NCBI RefSeq assembly: GCF_016702655.1
Contig: NZ_JADJDO010000021.1
Span: 1-25,054 of the forward strand
Reading direction: 5' to 3'
Length of the DNA: 25,054 bases
Origin: Ideonella sp.
GTDB lineage: Bacteria > Pseudomonadota > Gammaproteobacteria > Burkholderiales > Burkholderiaceae_C
Within the stretch, counting starts at the first letter, position 1; each line of letters opens with the position of its first letter. This document shows, in pieces, positions 9,056 to 16,207 of the stretch. The translations under genes were made by a program, and so were the position numbers. The notes beneath the pieces were generated by a model. The model was not told where the DNA came from. It did not search any database and saw only the letters and a program-made list of their open reading frames with translations.

Positions 9056-9079
9056 GATTCATATGTCAACAGACCCTAG
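9056..9079 (-). repeat. right terminal inverted repeat, carrying the present vapC start codon
   Basis: Perfect 24-base partner of 8808-8831. Read outward on the + strand, its CATATG supplies ATG at 9063-9065, and the repeat then encodes MSTDP in frame with the toxin. Confidence 0.85.
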
Positions 9080-9585
9080 AAAGGCGGCGCCGCGTGCGCG
9101 CGAAGCGCGCGCCGCCTACCTCGCGCACGCCGAGCCCGCTGCCCAGGGCAGGCCTGCGCGCGCGCTGCTCGACGTGAACGTGCTGATTGCGCTGCTCGAC
9201 GCGGACCACTTGCATCACCGCCGCGCGACGCAATGGCTGGCCGATCACATCGCCGCCGGCTGGGCCTCGTGCGCCATCACGCAGAACGGTTGCGTGCGCA
9301 TCATGTCGCAGCCCGGATACCCGAACCCGCTGCCCACGGCGCAGGTCGCGGCGCGCCTGTGCGCTGCGACGCAGACGCCGCACCATCTGTTCGTGCCTTC
9401 GGGCGCGAGCCTGCTCGACGAGGCGTTGTTCGACACCCAGCAGTTGCTCGGCCACCGGCAGGCCAGCGGATGCCTGGCTGCTAGGCCTGGCGGTGGCGCA
9501 CGGCCTGCGCTTCGTCACCTTCGACGCCAGGTTGCCGTTGCGTGTCGTGCGCGGGGCGACGGCGGGCCACGTCGTCGTCCTCTGA
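9063..9585 (+). CDS. vapC: VapC-type PIN-domain toxin ribonuclease (one frameshift)
   Basis: PIN-domain endoribonuclease toxin paired with the upstream antitoxin. The core begins ALLDVNVLIALLDADHLHH with the first PIN aspartate, continues WASCAITQNGCVRIMSQPGY, and after an indel near 9468 reads DAWLLGLAVAHGLRFVTFDA with the later acidic residues, ending at TGA 9583-9585. The only ATG in frame upstream is at 9063 inside the element's right terminal repeat. It gives about 32 residues (MSTDPRKAAPRAREAR...) before the normal toxin start, which in the family usually lies directly before ALLDVN. No ribosome-binding site is seen before 9063. A lost start near 9150 through a sequence error is the alternative. 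Domain assignment is firm; the start is not. Confidence 0.8.
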
Positions 9586-9606
9586 CGCACGCTGAACGCC
9601 CCCAGC

Positions 9607-9623
9607 GCCGGGCTGCGCCCGGC
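9607..9623 (+). terminator. GC hairpin behind vapC
   Basis: GCCGGGC-tgc-GCCCGGC, a perfect 7-bp stem starting 22 bases after the vapC stop. There is no T-run, so a terminator role is only possible. Confidence 0.3.
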
Positions 9624-9804
9624 CTGCCCGCGGGCGACCAGGAAGACTTGGGGTGGCCCGGCCGCGAAGAGGTCTGAGAAGCGCTGAAAGAAGCGCAGGT
9701 GCTGTTCGTCGCCGATGCAAACGAATCTCTGGTCTTTGCGATCGACAACCTGGCGCTGCCGCGCATGGATCCACGGGCCGCTCGGCTTTGTTGATATGGC
9801 CGAG

Positions 9805-9851
9805 CCAGAGACTTGCAATCGGCCGAACCCAGACCTTGCAGTCAGCCGAAC
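9805..9851 (+). repeat. imperfect tandem direct repeat
   Basis: Two adjacent units of 24 and 23 bases, beginning CCAGAGACTTGCAATC and CCAGACCTTGCAGTC and both ending GCCGAAC. They could be subterminal repeats of a lost mobile element. No partner is seen elsewhere in the window. Confidence 0.4.
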
Positions 9852-10101
9852 GATGGCGCCGTGCGCCTCTGTCCCTGCGTCCGAGCGCGGGCCCTATGCG
9901 CGTCTGTCCGAGCCGCGCCTCGAGGGAGGCGCAGGCCGCTGAGCAAGCCACAGTCGCTGCAGTTGGTGAGCCGGGCGCACTCGTCCATCAGGAGCGCGGC
10001 GGGCCCGAAGGCGACGCGCGTTTGCGGGTCGCCCGCGTGTCATTGGCCGTTCCCGCGCCCGGAGTAGGATGCGTCGCTTCGAATCAGCCGGAAACAGGAA
10101 A

Positions 10102-12649
10102 ATGCCGATGAACCTGCGCCGTCACTCCGTCCGCCTGGCCGTGACAGCCAGCCTCGCCGCGCTGCTCGCCGCGCCCGCGCTTGCGCAGCAGGTCACCGGC
10201 ACGCTCGGCTCCCCGAGCGCGACGACGACGATCCCGAACTCGCAGTTGCCGGCGCCGGACCCGAGGTTCGGCGGCGTCATCAAGAACGACGCATTGCAGT
10301 CCAAGGCGTGGTGGGCGCCGCGCATCGTGCCGCCCAAGGGCGCACCAAACGTGTTGCTGATCATTACTGACGACGCCGGCTTCGGCGTGCCTTCGACCTT
10401 CGGCGGCGTGATCCCGACGCCGACGATGGACCGCATCGCCAACGATGGCCTGCGCTACAACCGCGTCTTCTCGACCGCGCTGTGTTCGCCGACGCGCGCC
10501 GCGCTGATCACCGGGCGCAACCACCATTCGGCGGGCTTCGGCGTGATTTCCGAGCAGTCCACGGGCTTTCCCGGATACAACAGCATCATCGGCAAGGACA
10601 AGGCCACCATCGGCCGCGTGCTGCTCGACAACGGCTATGCCACGTCGTGGTTCGGCAAGAACCACAACACGCCGGCCTTCGCCGCGAGCCAGGTAGGCCC
10701 TTTCGACCAGTGGCCGGGGGGCATGGGCTTCGAATACTTCTATGGCTTTGTCGGCGGCGACGCCAACCAGTGGGAGCCCAACCTCTTTCGCAACACGACG
10801 CAGATCTATCCGTTCCAGGGCAAGCCGGGCTGGAACCTCGTCACCGGGATGGCCGATGACGCGATCGACTACATGACGCGCATCCACCAGACCGATCCGT
10901 CCAAGCCGATCTTCATCAAGTACGCGCCCGGCGCCACACACGCGCCGCACCATCCGACCAAGGAGTGGGTCGACAAGATCAGCGCAATGCATCTGTTCGA
11001 CGACGGCTACGAAAAGCTGCGCGAGCGCATCTTCGAGAACCAGAAGAAGCTCGGCGTGGTGCCCAGGGACGCAAAGCTGGCGCCATGGCCCAGCGAGATG
11101 TTGAAGCCCTGGGACCAGCTCACCCCCGAGGCCAAGAAGCTGTTCATCCGCCAGGTCGAGGTCTTCGCCGCCTACGCCGCGTACAACGACAGCGAGATCG
11201 GGCGCGTGATCCAGGGCTTCCGGGACCTGGGGCAAGCTCGACAACACGCTGATCATCTACATCAACGGCGACAACGGCACCAGCGCCGAAGGCGGGCCGC
11301 TGGGCACGCCCAACGAGGTGGCGTTCTTCAACGGCCTCAACGAACTGCCGGTCGACGTGCAGATGAAGTGGTACGACGTCTGGGGCACCGAGCAGACCTA
11401 CAACCACATGTCGGCCGGCTGGTCGTGGGCCTTCGACACGCCGTTCGACTGGTTCAAGCAGAATGCGTCGCGCCTGGGCGGCATCAACCAGAACATGGTC
11501 GTGTCGTGGCCGGCGCGCATCAAGGACAAGGGCGCGCTGCGCGAGCAGTTCGTGCACGTGATCGACGTCGTGCCGACGATTCTCGAGGCGGCGGGCATCG
11601 AGGCGCCGCAGATGGTGGACGGCATCAGGCAGGCCCCGATCGAGGGCACGAGCTTTGCATCACCTTCGATCCGGCCAACGCCAGGCTGGCGTCGCGTCAC
11701 AAGACGCAGTACTTCGAGATGATGGGCCAGTGGGCGCTGTACGACGACGGCTGGCTGCTGAGCACCAAGGTCAACCGCGCGCCGTGGGAGGCTTTCGGCG
11801 CCGCCAACCCCGACCCGCTGAACAACCAGGTGTTCCAGCTCTACCAGTTGAGCAAGGACTTCACGCAGTCCGACGACATCGCGGCGAAGCACCCCGCCAA
11901 GGTCAAGGAGATGCGAGAGAAGTTTCTGGCCGAGGCCAAGAAGTACCACGTGCTTCCGCTCGACGCGTCGGTCGCGGCACGCATCGTCGCGCCGCGGCCG
12001 AACATCACGGCCGGGCGCACGGAGTTCGTCTACACGCGGCCGATGGTCGGGACGCCGCAGGGCGACTCGCCGTTCCTGCTCAATACCTCCTACACGATCA
12101 GCGCCGACATCGAGGTGCCGCAGGGCGGCGCCGAAGGCATGATCCTGACCTCGGGCGGGCGCTTCGCCGGCTATGGCTTCTACCTGCTCAAGGGCAAGCC
12201 GGTGTTCCTGTGGAACCTGGTGGACCTGAAGCGTGTGAAGTGGGAAGGCCCCGAAGCCCTCGCGCCGGGCAAGCACACGCTGGAGTTCGACTTCAAGTAC
12301 GAAGGCCTGGGCGTCGGCACGCTCGCCTTCAACAACATGAGCGGCCTCGGCCGCCCCGGCACCGGTACGCTCAAGGTCGACGGCAAGGCAGTGCAGACGG
12401 TTCGCATGGAGCGCACGCTGCCGATGATCCTGCAGTGGGACGAGAGCTTCGATGTCGGCTCCGACACTGACCGGCGTCAACGATGCCGACTACAAGCCGC
12501 CGTTCGCGCTCACCGCAAGGCTCGACAGGCTGACGATCAAGGTCGATCGGCCGATGCTGTCGCGGGCGGACATCCGCAAGCTCGAGGGAGCGCAGTCCGA
12601 GGCGGTCGACGGCAAGCCGCTGACGCGCGTGCAGGCCGGGCCGCAGTAG
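10102..12649 (+). CDS. exported arylsulfatase-family sulfatase (three frameshifts)
   Basis: Type I sulfatase that hydrolyses sulfate esters, probably in the periplasm. From ATG 10102 (or 10108) the N-terminus NLRRHSVRLAVTASLAALL plus AAPALAQQ is a Sec-type signal peptide. The active site CSPTRAALITGR has Cys at codon 10483-10485, the residue converted to formylglycine in the CxPxR motif, so a formylglycine-generating enzyme is needed. Metal and sulfate ligands: LLIITDDAGFG, FGKNHNTP, GATHAPHHP and INGDNGTSAEGG. The C-terminal part (about 12060-12640, beginning SPFLLNTSYTISADIEVPQG) looks like an added beta-sandwich domain. Indels near 11230, 11657 and 12464 break the frame. Total length is about 848 residues. 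The substrate is unknown. It sits between vapC and slmA, where related genomes have neither. Confidence 0.9.
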
Positions 12650-12667
12650 GCCGGCACGGCAGCGGAC

Positions 12668-12711
12668 GCGGCGCGCAGCGCGGGCTTCTGCGGCTGCGGC
12701 TGGCGCGCCGC
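12668..12711 (+). terminator. stem-loop behind the sulfatase gene
   Basis: Perfect 9-bp inverted repeat GCGGCGCGC (12668-12676) and GCGCGCCGC (12703-12711) in the sulfatase-slmA gap. No T-run follows. It could end the sulfatase transcript. Confidence 0.3.
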
Positions 12712-12803
12712 TCCCGCCGAAGAAGTTGGTGTTTACCTGCACCGGGGGCGGCGGCTGGCGTGTGCCAGAATCCGCGCGACCCCACGCTGTGCCGCCGCCC
12801 GTG

Positions 12804-13445
12804 ATGCCCGACGCGACCCCCGAAGAAGCCACCGACAGTGCCGAGGCCGCGGGCGCCCCGGCGCGCAAGCGCCCGCGGCCCGGCGAGCGGCGCATCCAGA
12901 TCCTCGAGACACTCGCCTCGATGCTCGAAGAGCCTGGCGCCGACCGCGTGACGACGGCTGCGCTCGCAGCGCGCATTCAGGTCTCCGAGGCGGCGCTGTA
13001 CCGTCACTTCGCGAGCAAGGCGCAGATGTTCGAGGGCCTGATCGAGTTCATCGAGCAGAGCGTGTTCAGCCTCATCAACCAGATCGCCGAGCGCGAGGCC
13101 GACGGCCGCGCGCAGGCGCAGCGCATGCTGACCGTGCTGCTCCAGTTCGGCGAGAAGAACCCGGGTATGACGCGGGTGATGGTCGGCGATGCGCTGGTGT
13201 TCGAGAACGACCGCCTGCTCGCGCGCATGAACCAGTTCTTCGACCGCATCGAGTCGCAGCTGCGCCAGAGCCTGCGCCAGGCGGCCGAGGCCTCGGGCTC
13301 GGACACGCCGACAGTGGACGCCAATGTGCAGGCGTCGGTGCTGACGGCATTCGGCGTCGGCCGGCTGCAACGCTACGCGCGCTCGGGCTTCAAGCGGCTG
13401 CCCACCGAGCAACTCGAGATCGCGCTGCGGCTGCTGCTGGGCTAG
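12804..13445 (+). CDS. slmA: nucleoid occlusion factor SlmA (TetR family)
   Basis: DNA-binding inhibitor of FtsZ that keeps the division septum off the nucleoid. The 213-residue product is intact. The N-terminal helix-turn-helix reads VTTAALAARIQVSEAALYRH followed by FASKAQMFEGLIEFIEQSVF, nearly the SlmA consensus. The middle part FGEKNPGMTRVMVGDALVFE and NQFFDRIESQLRQSLRQA are the dimer and FtsZ-binding helices. The start is ATG 12804, three bases after an in-frame GTG; the Ala/Pro-rich leader before GERRIQILETL is longer than in E. coli. In related betaproteobacteria slmA follows argB and a HAD hydrolase; here about 4.3 kb separates them. Its TAG stop forms the CTAG at the left end of a palindromic element. 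Confidence 0.93.
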   Translation: MPDATPEEATDSAEAAGAPARKRPRPGERRIQILETLASMLEEPGADRVTTAALAARIQVSEAALYRHFASKAQMFEGLIEFIEQSVFSLINQIAEREADGRAQAQRMLTVLLQFGEKNPGMTRVMVGDALVFENDRLLARMNQFFDRIESQLRQSLRQAAEASGSDTPTVDANVQASVLTAFGVGRLQRYARSGFKRLPTEQLEIALRLLLG

Positions 13446-13608
13446 TACGCCGACGCAGGGGTTTCGGAACATGATGAAAGTGATGGACTCGGGTCGAGGG
13501 CAAGGCGCAAAGCGTAGCGATACCCGGCGGTATCGCGAGCATTTGCAACGCCGCCATCGGCCCGAGGACGCGCTTTCATGTTTCGAAATCCCTGTGGCGG
13601 CGTACTAG
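13442..13608. mobile_element. second palindromic MITE-like element, at the slmA stop codon
   Basis: A 167-bp near-continuous inverted repeat bounded by CTAG at 13442-13445 and 13605-13608. The outer 32 bases of the two ends match at 28 positions (CTAGTACGCCG, CAGGG, TTTCG, AACATG). The arms continue imperfectly through CTCGGG..CGA and GCAAA/TTTGC to a perfect inner hairpin GCGATACC-cggc-GGTATCGC near 13517-13536. It has no coding capacity. It is unrelated in sequence to the element at 8808-9079 but shares the CTAG boundary and the location on a TAG stop codon. It may also work as a bidirectional terminator, or be a dispersed intergenic palindrome. Confidence 0.7.
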
Positions 13609-13621
13609 GGCTCGGTCGGAC

Positions 13622-14495
13622 ATGTCGGAGCGCTCGCTCGAACGCCTGATTGCGCGCGCCGAGGCGCTGCTCGGCCGCCTCGAGGCCGTGCTGCCGCATC
13701 CGCCCGCCGCGCCTGACTGGGGCGCGGCGATCGCCTTTCGCTACCGCCGCCGCGGCGGTTCGGGGCTGATCGAGCCGGTGCGCCACGTGGCAGCGATCCG
13801 GCTCGAAGCGCTGGTCGAGGTCGAGCCGCAAAAGGAGCGCCTGCTGCGCAACACGGCGCAATTCATGGCCGGGCAGGGCGCCAACAACGTGCTGCTGACG
13901 GGCGCGCGCGGAACGGGCAAGAGCTCGCTCGTCAAGGCCTGCCTGAACGAGTTCGCCCCACGAGGCTTGCGCCTGATCCGAAGTGGACAAGGCCGACCTC
14001 GTCGACCTGCCCGACATCGTCGACCTCGTCGCCGAGCGACCCGAGCGCTTCATCGTCTTCTGCGACGACCTCAGCTTCGACGAGGGCGAACCGGGCTACA
14101 AGGCGCTCAAGTCCATCCTCGACGGATCGATCGCGCAGGCGAGCGACAACGTGCTCATCTACGCGACCAGCAACCGCCGCCACCTGCTGCCCGAGTACAT
14201 GAAGGAGAACCTCTCCTACCGCCACACCGAGGACGGCGAGGTGCATCCGGGCGAGGTGGTCGAGGAGAAGATCTCGCTCTCCGAGCGTTTCGGCCTGTGG
14301 GTGAGCTTCTACCCGTTCAGCCAGGACGAGTACCTCGCGATCGTCGCGCAGTGGCTGCGCCACTTCGGCGTCGACGAGGCAGCCATTGCCGCGGCGCGCC
14401 AGGAGTCGCTCGTCTGGGCGCTCGAGCGCGGATCGCGCTCCGGGCGCGTGGCGCACCAGTTTGCGCGCGACTACAGCGGGCGCCGCACCGGGTGA
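13622..14495 (+). CDS. DUF815-family AAA+ ATP-binding protein (one frameshift region)
   Basis: Cytoplasmic P-loop ATPase of the DUF815 family, whose biological role is not established. The ATG at 13622 opens MSERSLERLIARAEALLGRL. The Walker A motif GARGTGKSSLVKA lies near 13900-13940 and, after an indel near 13980, EVDKADLVDLPDIVDLV and the Walker B region FIVFCDDLSFDEGEPGYKAL. The sensor-type stretch NVLIYATSNRRHLLPEYMKE follows. The C-terminus ends at TGA 14493-14495, giving about 290 residues, the usual family length. The stop overlaps the GTG of the NUDIX gene (GTGA), so the two are likely translated together. Confidence 0.85.
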
Positions 14496-14968
14496 GCAGC
14501 GCCGAGCCGGTCGAACGTCAGCCCGTCGATGTCGAAGGCGGGCAGCCGCGCCGCCCGGTGGACGTCGCGGTGGGTGTGCTGATCGACGCGGCGGGCAACT
14601 TTCTCCTCACGAGCCGGCCCGAGGGCAAGGTCTATGCCGGCTACTGGGAGTTTCCGGGCGGCAAGCTCGAGGAAGGCGAGACGGTCGTGCAGGCGCTGCG
14701 GCGCGAGTTGCACGAGGAGCTCGGAATCGAAATCGCCCATGCCGAGCCGTGGCAGGTCGAGCTGATGGACTACCCGCATGCCCGCGTGCGGCTGCACTTC
14801 TGCAAGGTGTTCTCCTGGTCGGGCGAGTTTCAGATGCGCGAACGCCAGGCGATGGCCTGGCAGACGCTGCCGGTGCAGGTTGCGCCGGTCCTGCCCGGCA
14901 CGCTGCCGGTGCTGCGCTGGTTCGCGCGCGAGCGTGGTTTCATCGGTGCGACCCATCGCGAAGCTTGA
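14492..14968 (+). CDS. NUDIX hydrolase, MutT/8-oxo-dGTP diphosphatase-like
   Basis: Hydrolyses nucleoside diphosphate-linked compounds; the MutT-like form suggests removal of oxidised dGTP from the nucleotide pool. The NUDIX box GKLEEGETVVQALRRELHEE followed by LGI matches the Gx5Ex7REUxEExGU pattern. It is preceded by VAVGVLIDAAGNFLLTSRPE and YAGYWEFPGG, as in MutT. Start chosen at GTG 14492, overlapping the previous stop by four bases and giving 158 residues; no nearer ATG gives a complete domain. The frame is unbroken. In some betaproteobacteria a DUF815 ATPase and a MutT-like gene are neighbours, supporting the pairing. Confidence 0.9.
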   Translation: MSSAEPVERQPVDVEGGQPRRPVDVAVGVLIDAAGNFLLTSRPEGKVYAGYWEFPGGKLEEGETVVQALRRELHEELGIEIAHAEPWQVELMDYPHARVRLHFCKVFSWSGEFQMRERQAMAWQTLPVQVAPVLPGTLPVLRWFARERGFIGATHREA

Positions 14969-14993
14969 CCGCTCGCTACACTGCCGGAATGAG

Positions 14994-15067
14994 TCCCCCA
15001 CGCTCACTTCGTTCGCTGCCCCCTGAGGGGGCGGTCAGTACCTTCGGAACGGCCGGGCGGTACTGAC
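14994..15067. repeat. REP-like intergenic palindrome, copy 2, ending at the hisI start
   Basis: Five C, a TTCG-containing segment, then the perfect hairpin GCCCCCTGAGGGGGC (15018-15032), the same architecture as 7598-7662. It is followed by a perfect 9-bp inverted repeat, GTCAGTACC (15034-15042) and GGTACTGAC (15059-15067), whose right arm ends at the base before the hisI ATG. Confidence 0.65.
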
Positions 15068-15457
15068 ATGGACTGGCTCGACGAGATCAAGTGGGACGCG
15101 CAAGGCCTGGTGCCGGTGATCGCGCAGGAGGCGGGCAGCAAGGACGTGCTGATGTTCGCCTTCATGAACCGCGAGGCGCTGGCGCAGACGGCGGCGCGTG
15201 GCGAGGCGGTGTACTGGAGCCGTTCGCGCGGGCGCCTGTGGCACAAGGGCGAGGAGTCCGGTCACATCCAGCGTGTGCATGCGATCCGGCTCGACTGCGA
15301 CAACGACGTGATCTTGCTCGAGGTCACGCAACTCGGCCATGAGCCGGGCATCGCCTGCCATACCGGGCGTCATTCGTGCTTCTTCCAGCGCCTCGACGGT
15401 GGGCGCTGGCAGGCGGTGGAGCCGGTCTTGAAAGACCCGGGATTGATCTACAGATGA
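15068..15457 (+). CDS. hisI: phosphoribosyl-AMP cyclohydrolase
   Basis: Opens the adenine ring of phosphoribosyl-AMP, the third step of histidine synthesis; a zinc enzyme of the cytoplasm. The 129-residue product is complete. Motifs: DVLMFAFMNREAL, YWSRSRGRLWHKGEESGH, LDCDNDVILLEV and CHTGRHSCFF, which include the conserved cysteines and the Mg-binding aspartates. The ATG at 15068 gives MDWLDEIKWDAQGLVPVIAQ, a standard start. A stem-loop of the REP-like block abuts the start codon and no strong Shine-Dalgarno is visible. The stop overlaps the hisE start as ATGA. Confidence 0.97.
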   Translation: MDWLDEIKWDAQGLVPVIAQEAGSKDVLMFAFMNREALAQTAARGEAVYWSRSRGRLWHKGEESGHIQRVHAIRLDCDNDVILLEVTQLGHEPGIACHTGRHSCFFQRLDGGRWQAVEPVLKDPGLIYR

Positions 15458-15807
15458 GCGGCAACGACACCCTCGCGCGGCTGGCCGACGTGATCGCGCA
15501 GCGCCGCGGCGGCGACCCCGACAAGAGCTACGTGGCGCGGCTGTTCGCCAAGGGCAACGACGCGATCCTGAAGAAGATCGGCGAGGAGGCGACCGAGGTC
15601 GTGATGGCGGCCAAGGACGGCGATCCGAAGAGAGTCGTCGCCGAGGTTGCCGACCTGTGGTTTCACACGATGATCGCGCTTGCCGCGCACGGCCTGCGGC
15701 CGGCCGACGTGCTGGCCGAGCTCGAACGGCGCGAGGGAATCTCGGGGCTGGAGGAATTTGCGGCGCGAAAGGCGATCAGACGCGAAGGAGGGGAGGCCAG
15801 CCAGTGA
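15454..15807 (+). CDS. hisE: phosphoribosyl-ATP pyrophosphatase
   Basis: Cleaves pyrophosphate from phosphoribosyl-ATP, the second histidine step, feeding HisI. The 117-residue protein has the all-alpha MazG-like fold motifs: SYVARLFAKGNDAILKKIGE followed by EATEVVMAA (the EExxE metal-binding set) and EVADLWFHTMIALA (ExxD). It is separate from hisI, as is usual in betaproteobacteria, but starts in the overlap ATGA at 15454, implying translational coupling. Its TGA (15805-15807) in turn overlaps the GTG of the next gene. Confidence 0.96.
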   Translation: MSGNDTLARLADVIAQRRGGDPDKSYVARLFAKGNDAILKKIGEEATEVVMAAKDGDPKRVVAEVADLWFHTMIALAAHGLRPADVLAELERREGISGLEEFAARKAIRREGGEASQ

Positions 15808-16191
15808 ACGACGCCATCACGACCGTGACCTTGTCGCCCCGACCGCGAGCGATCGCTGCGCACGATCAGCAACATCAGCTACCTGCTGACACCATCGTCG
15901 CCATCGGCGCGGTGATACCGGGCGTGCCAGGCGCGGCTGCTGCTGCTGGTGGCCTTCGTCATCGACCTCGTCAAGCGCGGCGAGGCGGCCGGCACCTGGC
16001 AGGAGTCGCACTTCGCGTGGCGCATCCGCAGCGTGTGCTGGGCCGCGGGGCTTTACCTCTTGACCGCCCCGCTGTGGTTGCTGCTGCTCGCGCCGGGCTG
16101 GATCGCCTGGGGCGTGATCTCGATCTGGTTCCTCTACCGCGTGGTGCGGGGCTGGATGAACCTGAATTCGAGCCAGCCCATGCCTTCATGA
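15804..16191 (+). CDS. small DUF4870-like membrane protein (two frameshifts)
   Basis: Putative inner-membrane protein of about 125 residues. Start taken as GTG 15804 in the GTGA overlap with hisE, with GGGAGG about eight bases upstream. The frame shifts twice. The pieces read SLRTISNISYLL, then TIVAIGAVIPGV, then LLLLVAFVIDLVKRGEAAGT, and finally WRIRSVCWAAGLYLLTAPLW with GWIAWGVISIWFLYRVVRGW near the end. This is three membrane segments with the R/K-rich YRVVRGWMNLN tail seen in DUF4870-like proteins found beside hisE and hinT in related genomes. Function unknown. Confidence 0.7.
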
Positions 16192-16207
16192 AACCGAGAC
16201 CCCGAAC

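Larger units (their letters stand above)
8808..9079. mobile_element. MITE-like element with 24-bp terminal inverted repeats, inserted between vapB and vapC
   Basis: A 272-bp noncoding element bounded by CTAG on both sides. Its ends (8808-8831 and 9056-9079) are perfect 24-bp inverted repeats, including the CTAG; the core reads GGGTCTGTTGACATATG. Inside are two large hairpins. Hairpin 1 (8840-8939) has 22-bp arms with 20 matches containing CAGAAAGGGCCCA, nesting GCACGGC/GCCGTGC and CCGGGT/ACCCGG. Hairpin 2 (8950-9044) has 22-bp arms with 20 matches containing CCAAGGGCCCTGGCG, nesting GCGCGGGC/GCCCGCGC. It carries no plausible gene, so it must be mobilised in trans. A CTAG duplication fits the target preference known for some IS5-family elements; that affiliation is inferred. 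Confidence 0.85.
9586..10101. other. 516-bp stretch without a supported gene
   Basis: Between vapC and the sulfatase. It begins with a GC hairpin (9607-9623). Near 9684-9790 one + frame reads LKEAQVLFVADANESLVFAI followed by DNLALPRMDPRAARLC and a stop. This looks protein-like but has no start codon and no family I can name, so it may be a gene remnant. Imperfect direct repeats follow at 9805-9851. The rest shows no convincing frame. The stretch may be scar tissue of an earlier insertion. Confidence 0.5.

Noticed and set aside
8825..9079. Small proteins encoded inside the MITE-like element, on either strand
   Set aside because: The frames are open only because of GC bias. The inverted repeats explain the sequence completely, and neither frame has a ribosome-binding site.
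10084..11256. Minus-strand open frame of about 390 codons opposite the sulfatase
   Set aside because: It is the antisense shadow of the catalytic half of the sulfatase, with no motifs and no start signals.
13622..14968. Natural fusion of the DUF815 ATPase with the NUDIX hydrolase in one frame
   Set aside because: The apparent joined frame arises only because an indel near 13980 moves the first part into the NUDIX frame. The ATPase C-terminus and stop are present in another frame, and a GTG overlaps that stop.
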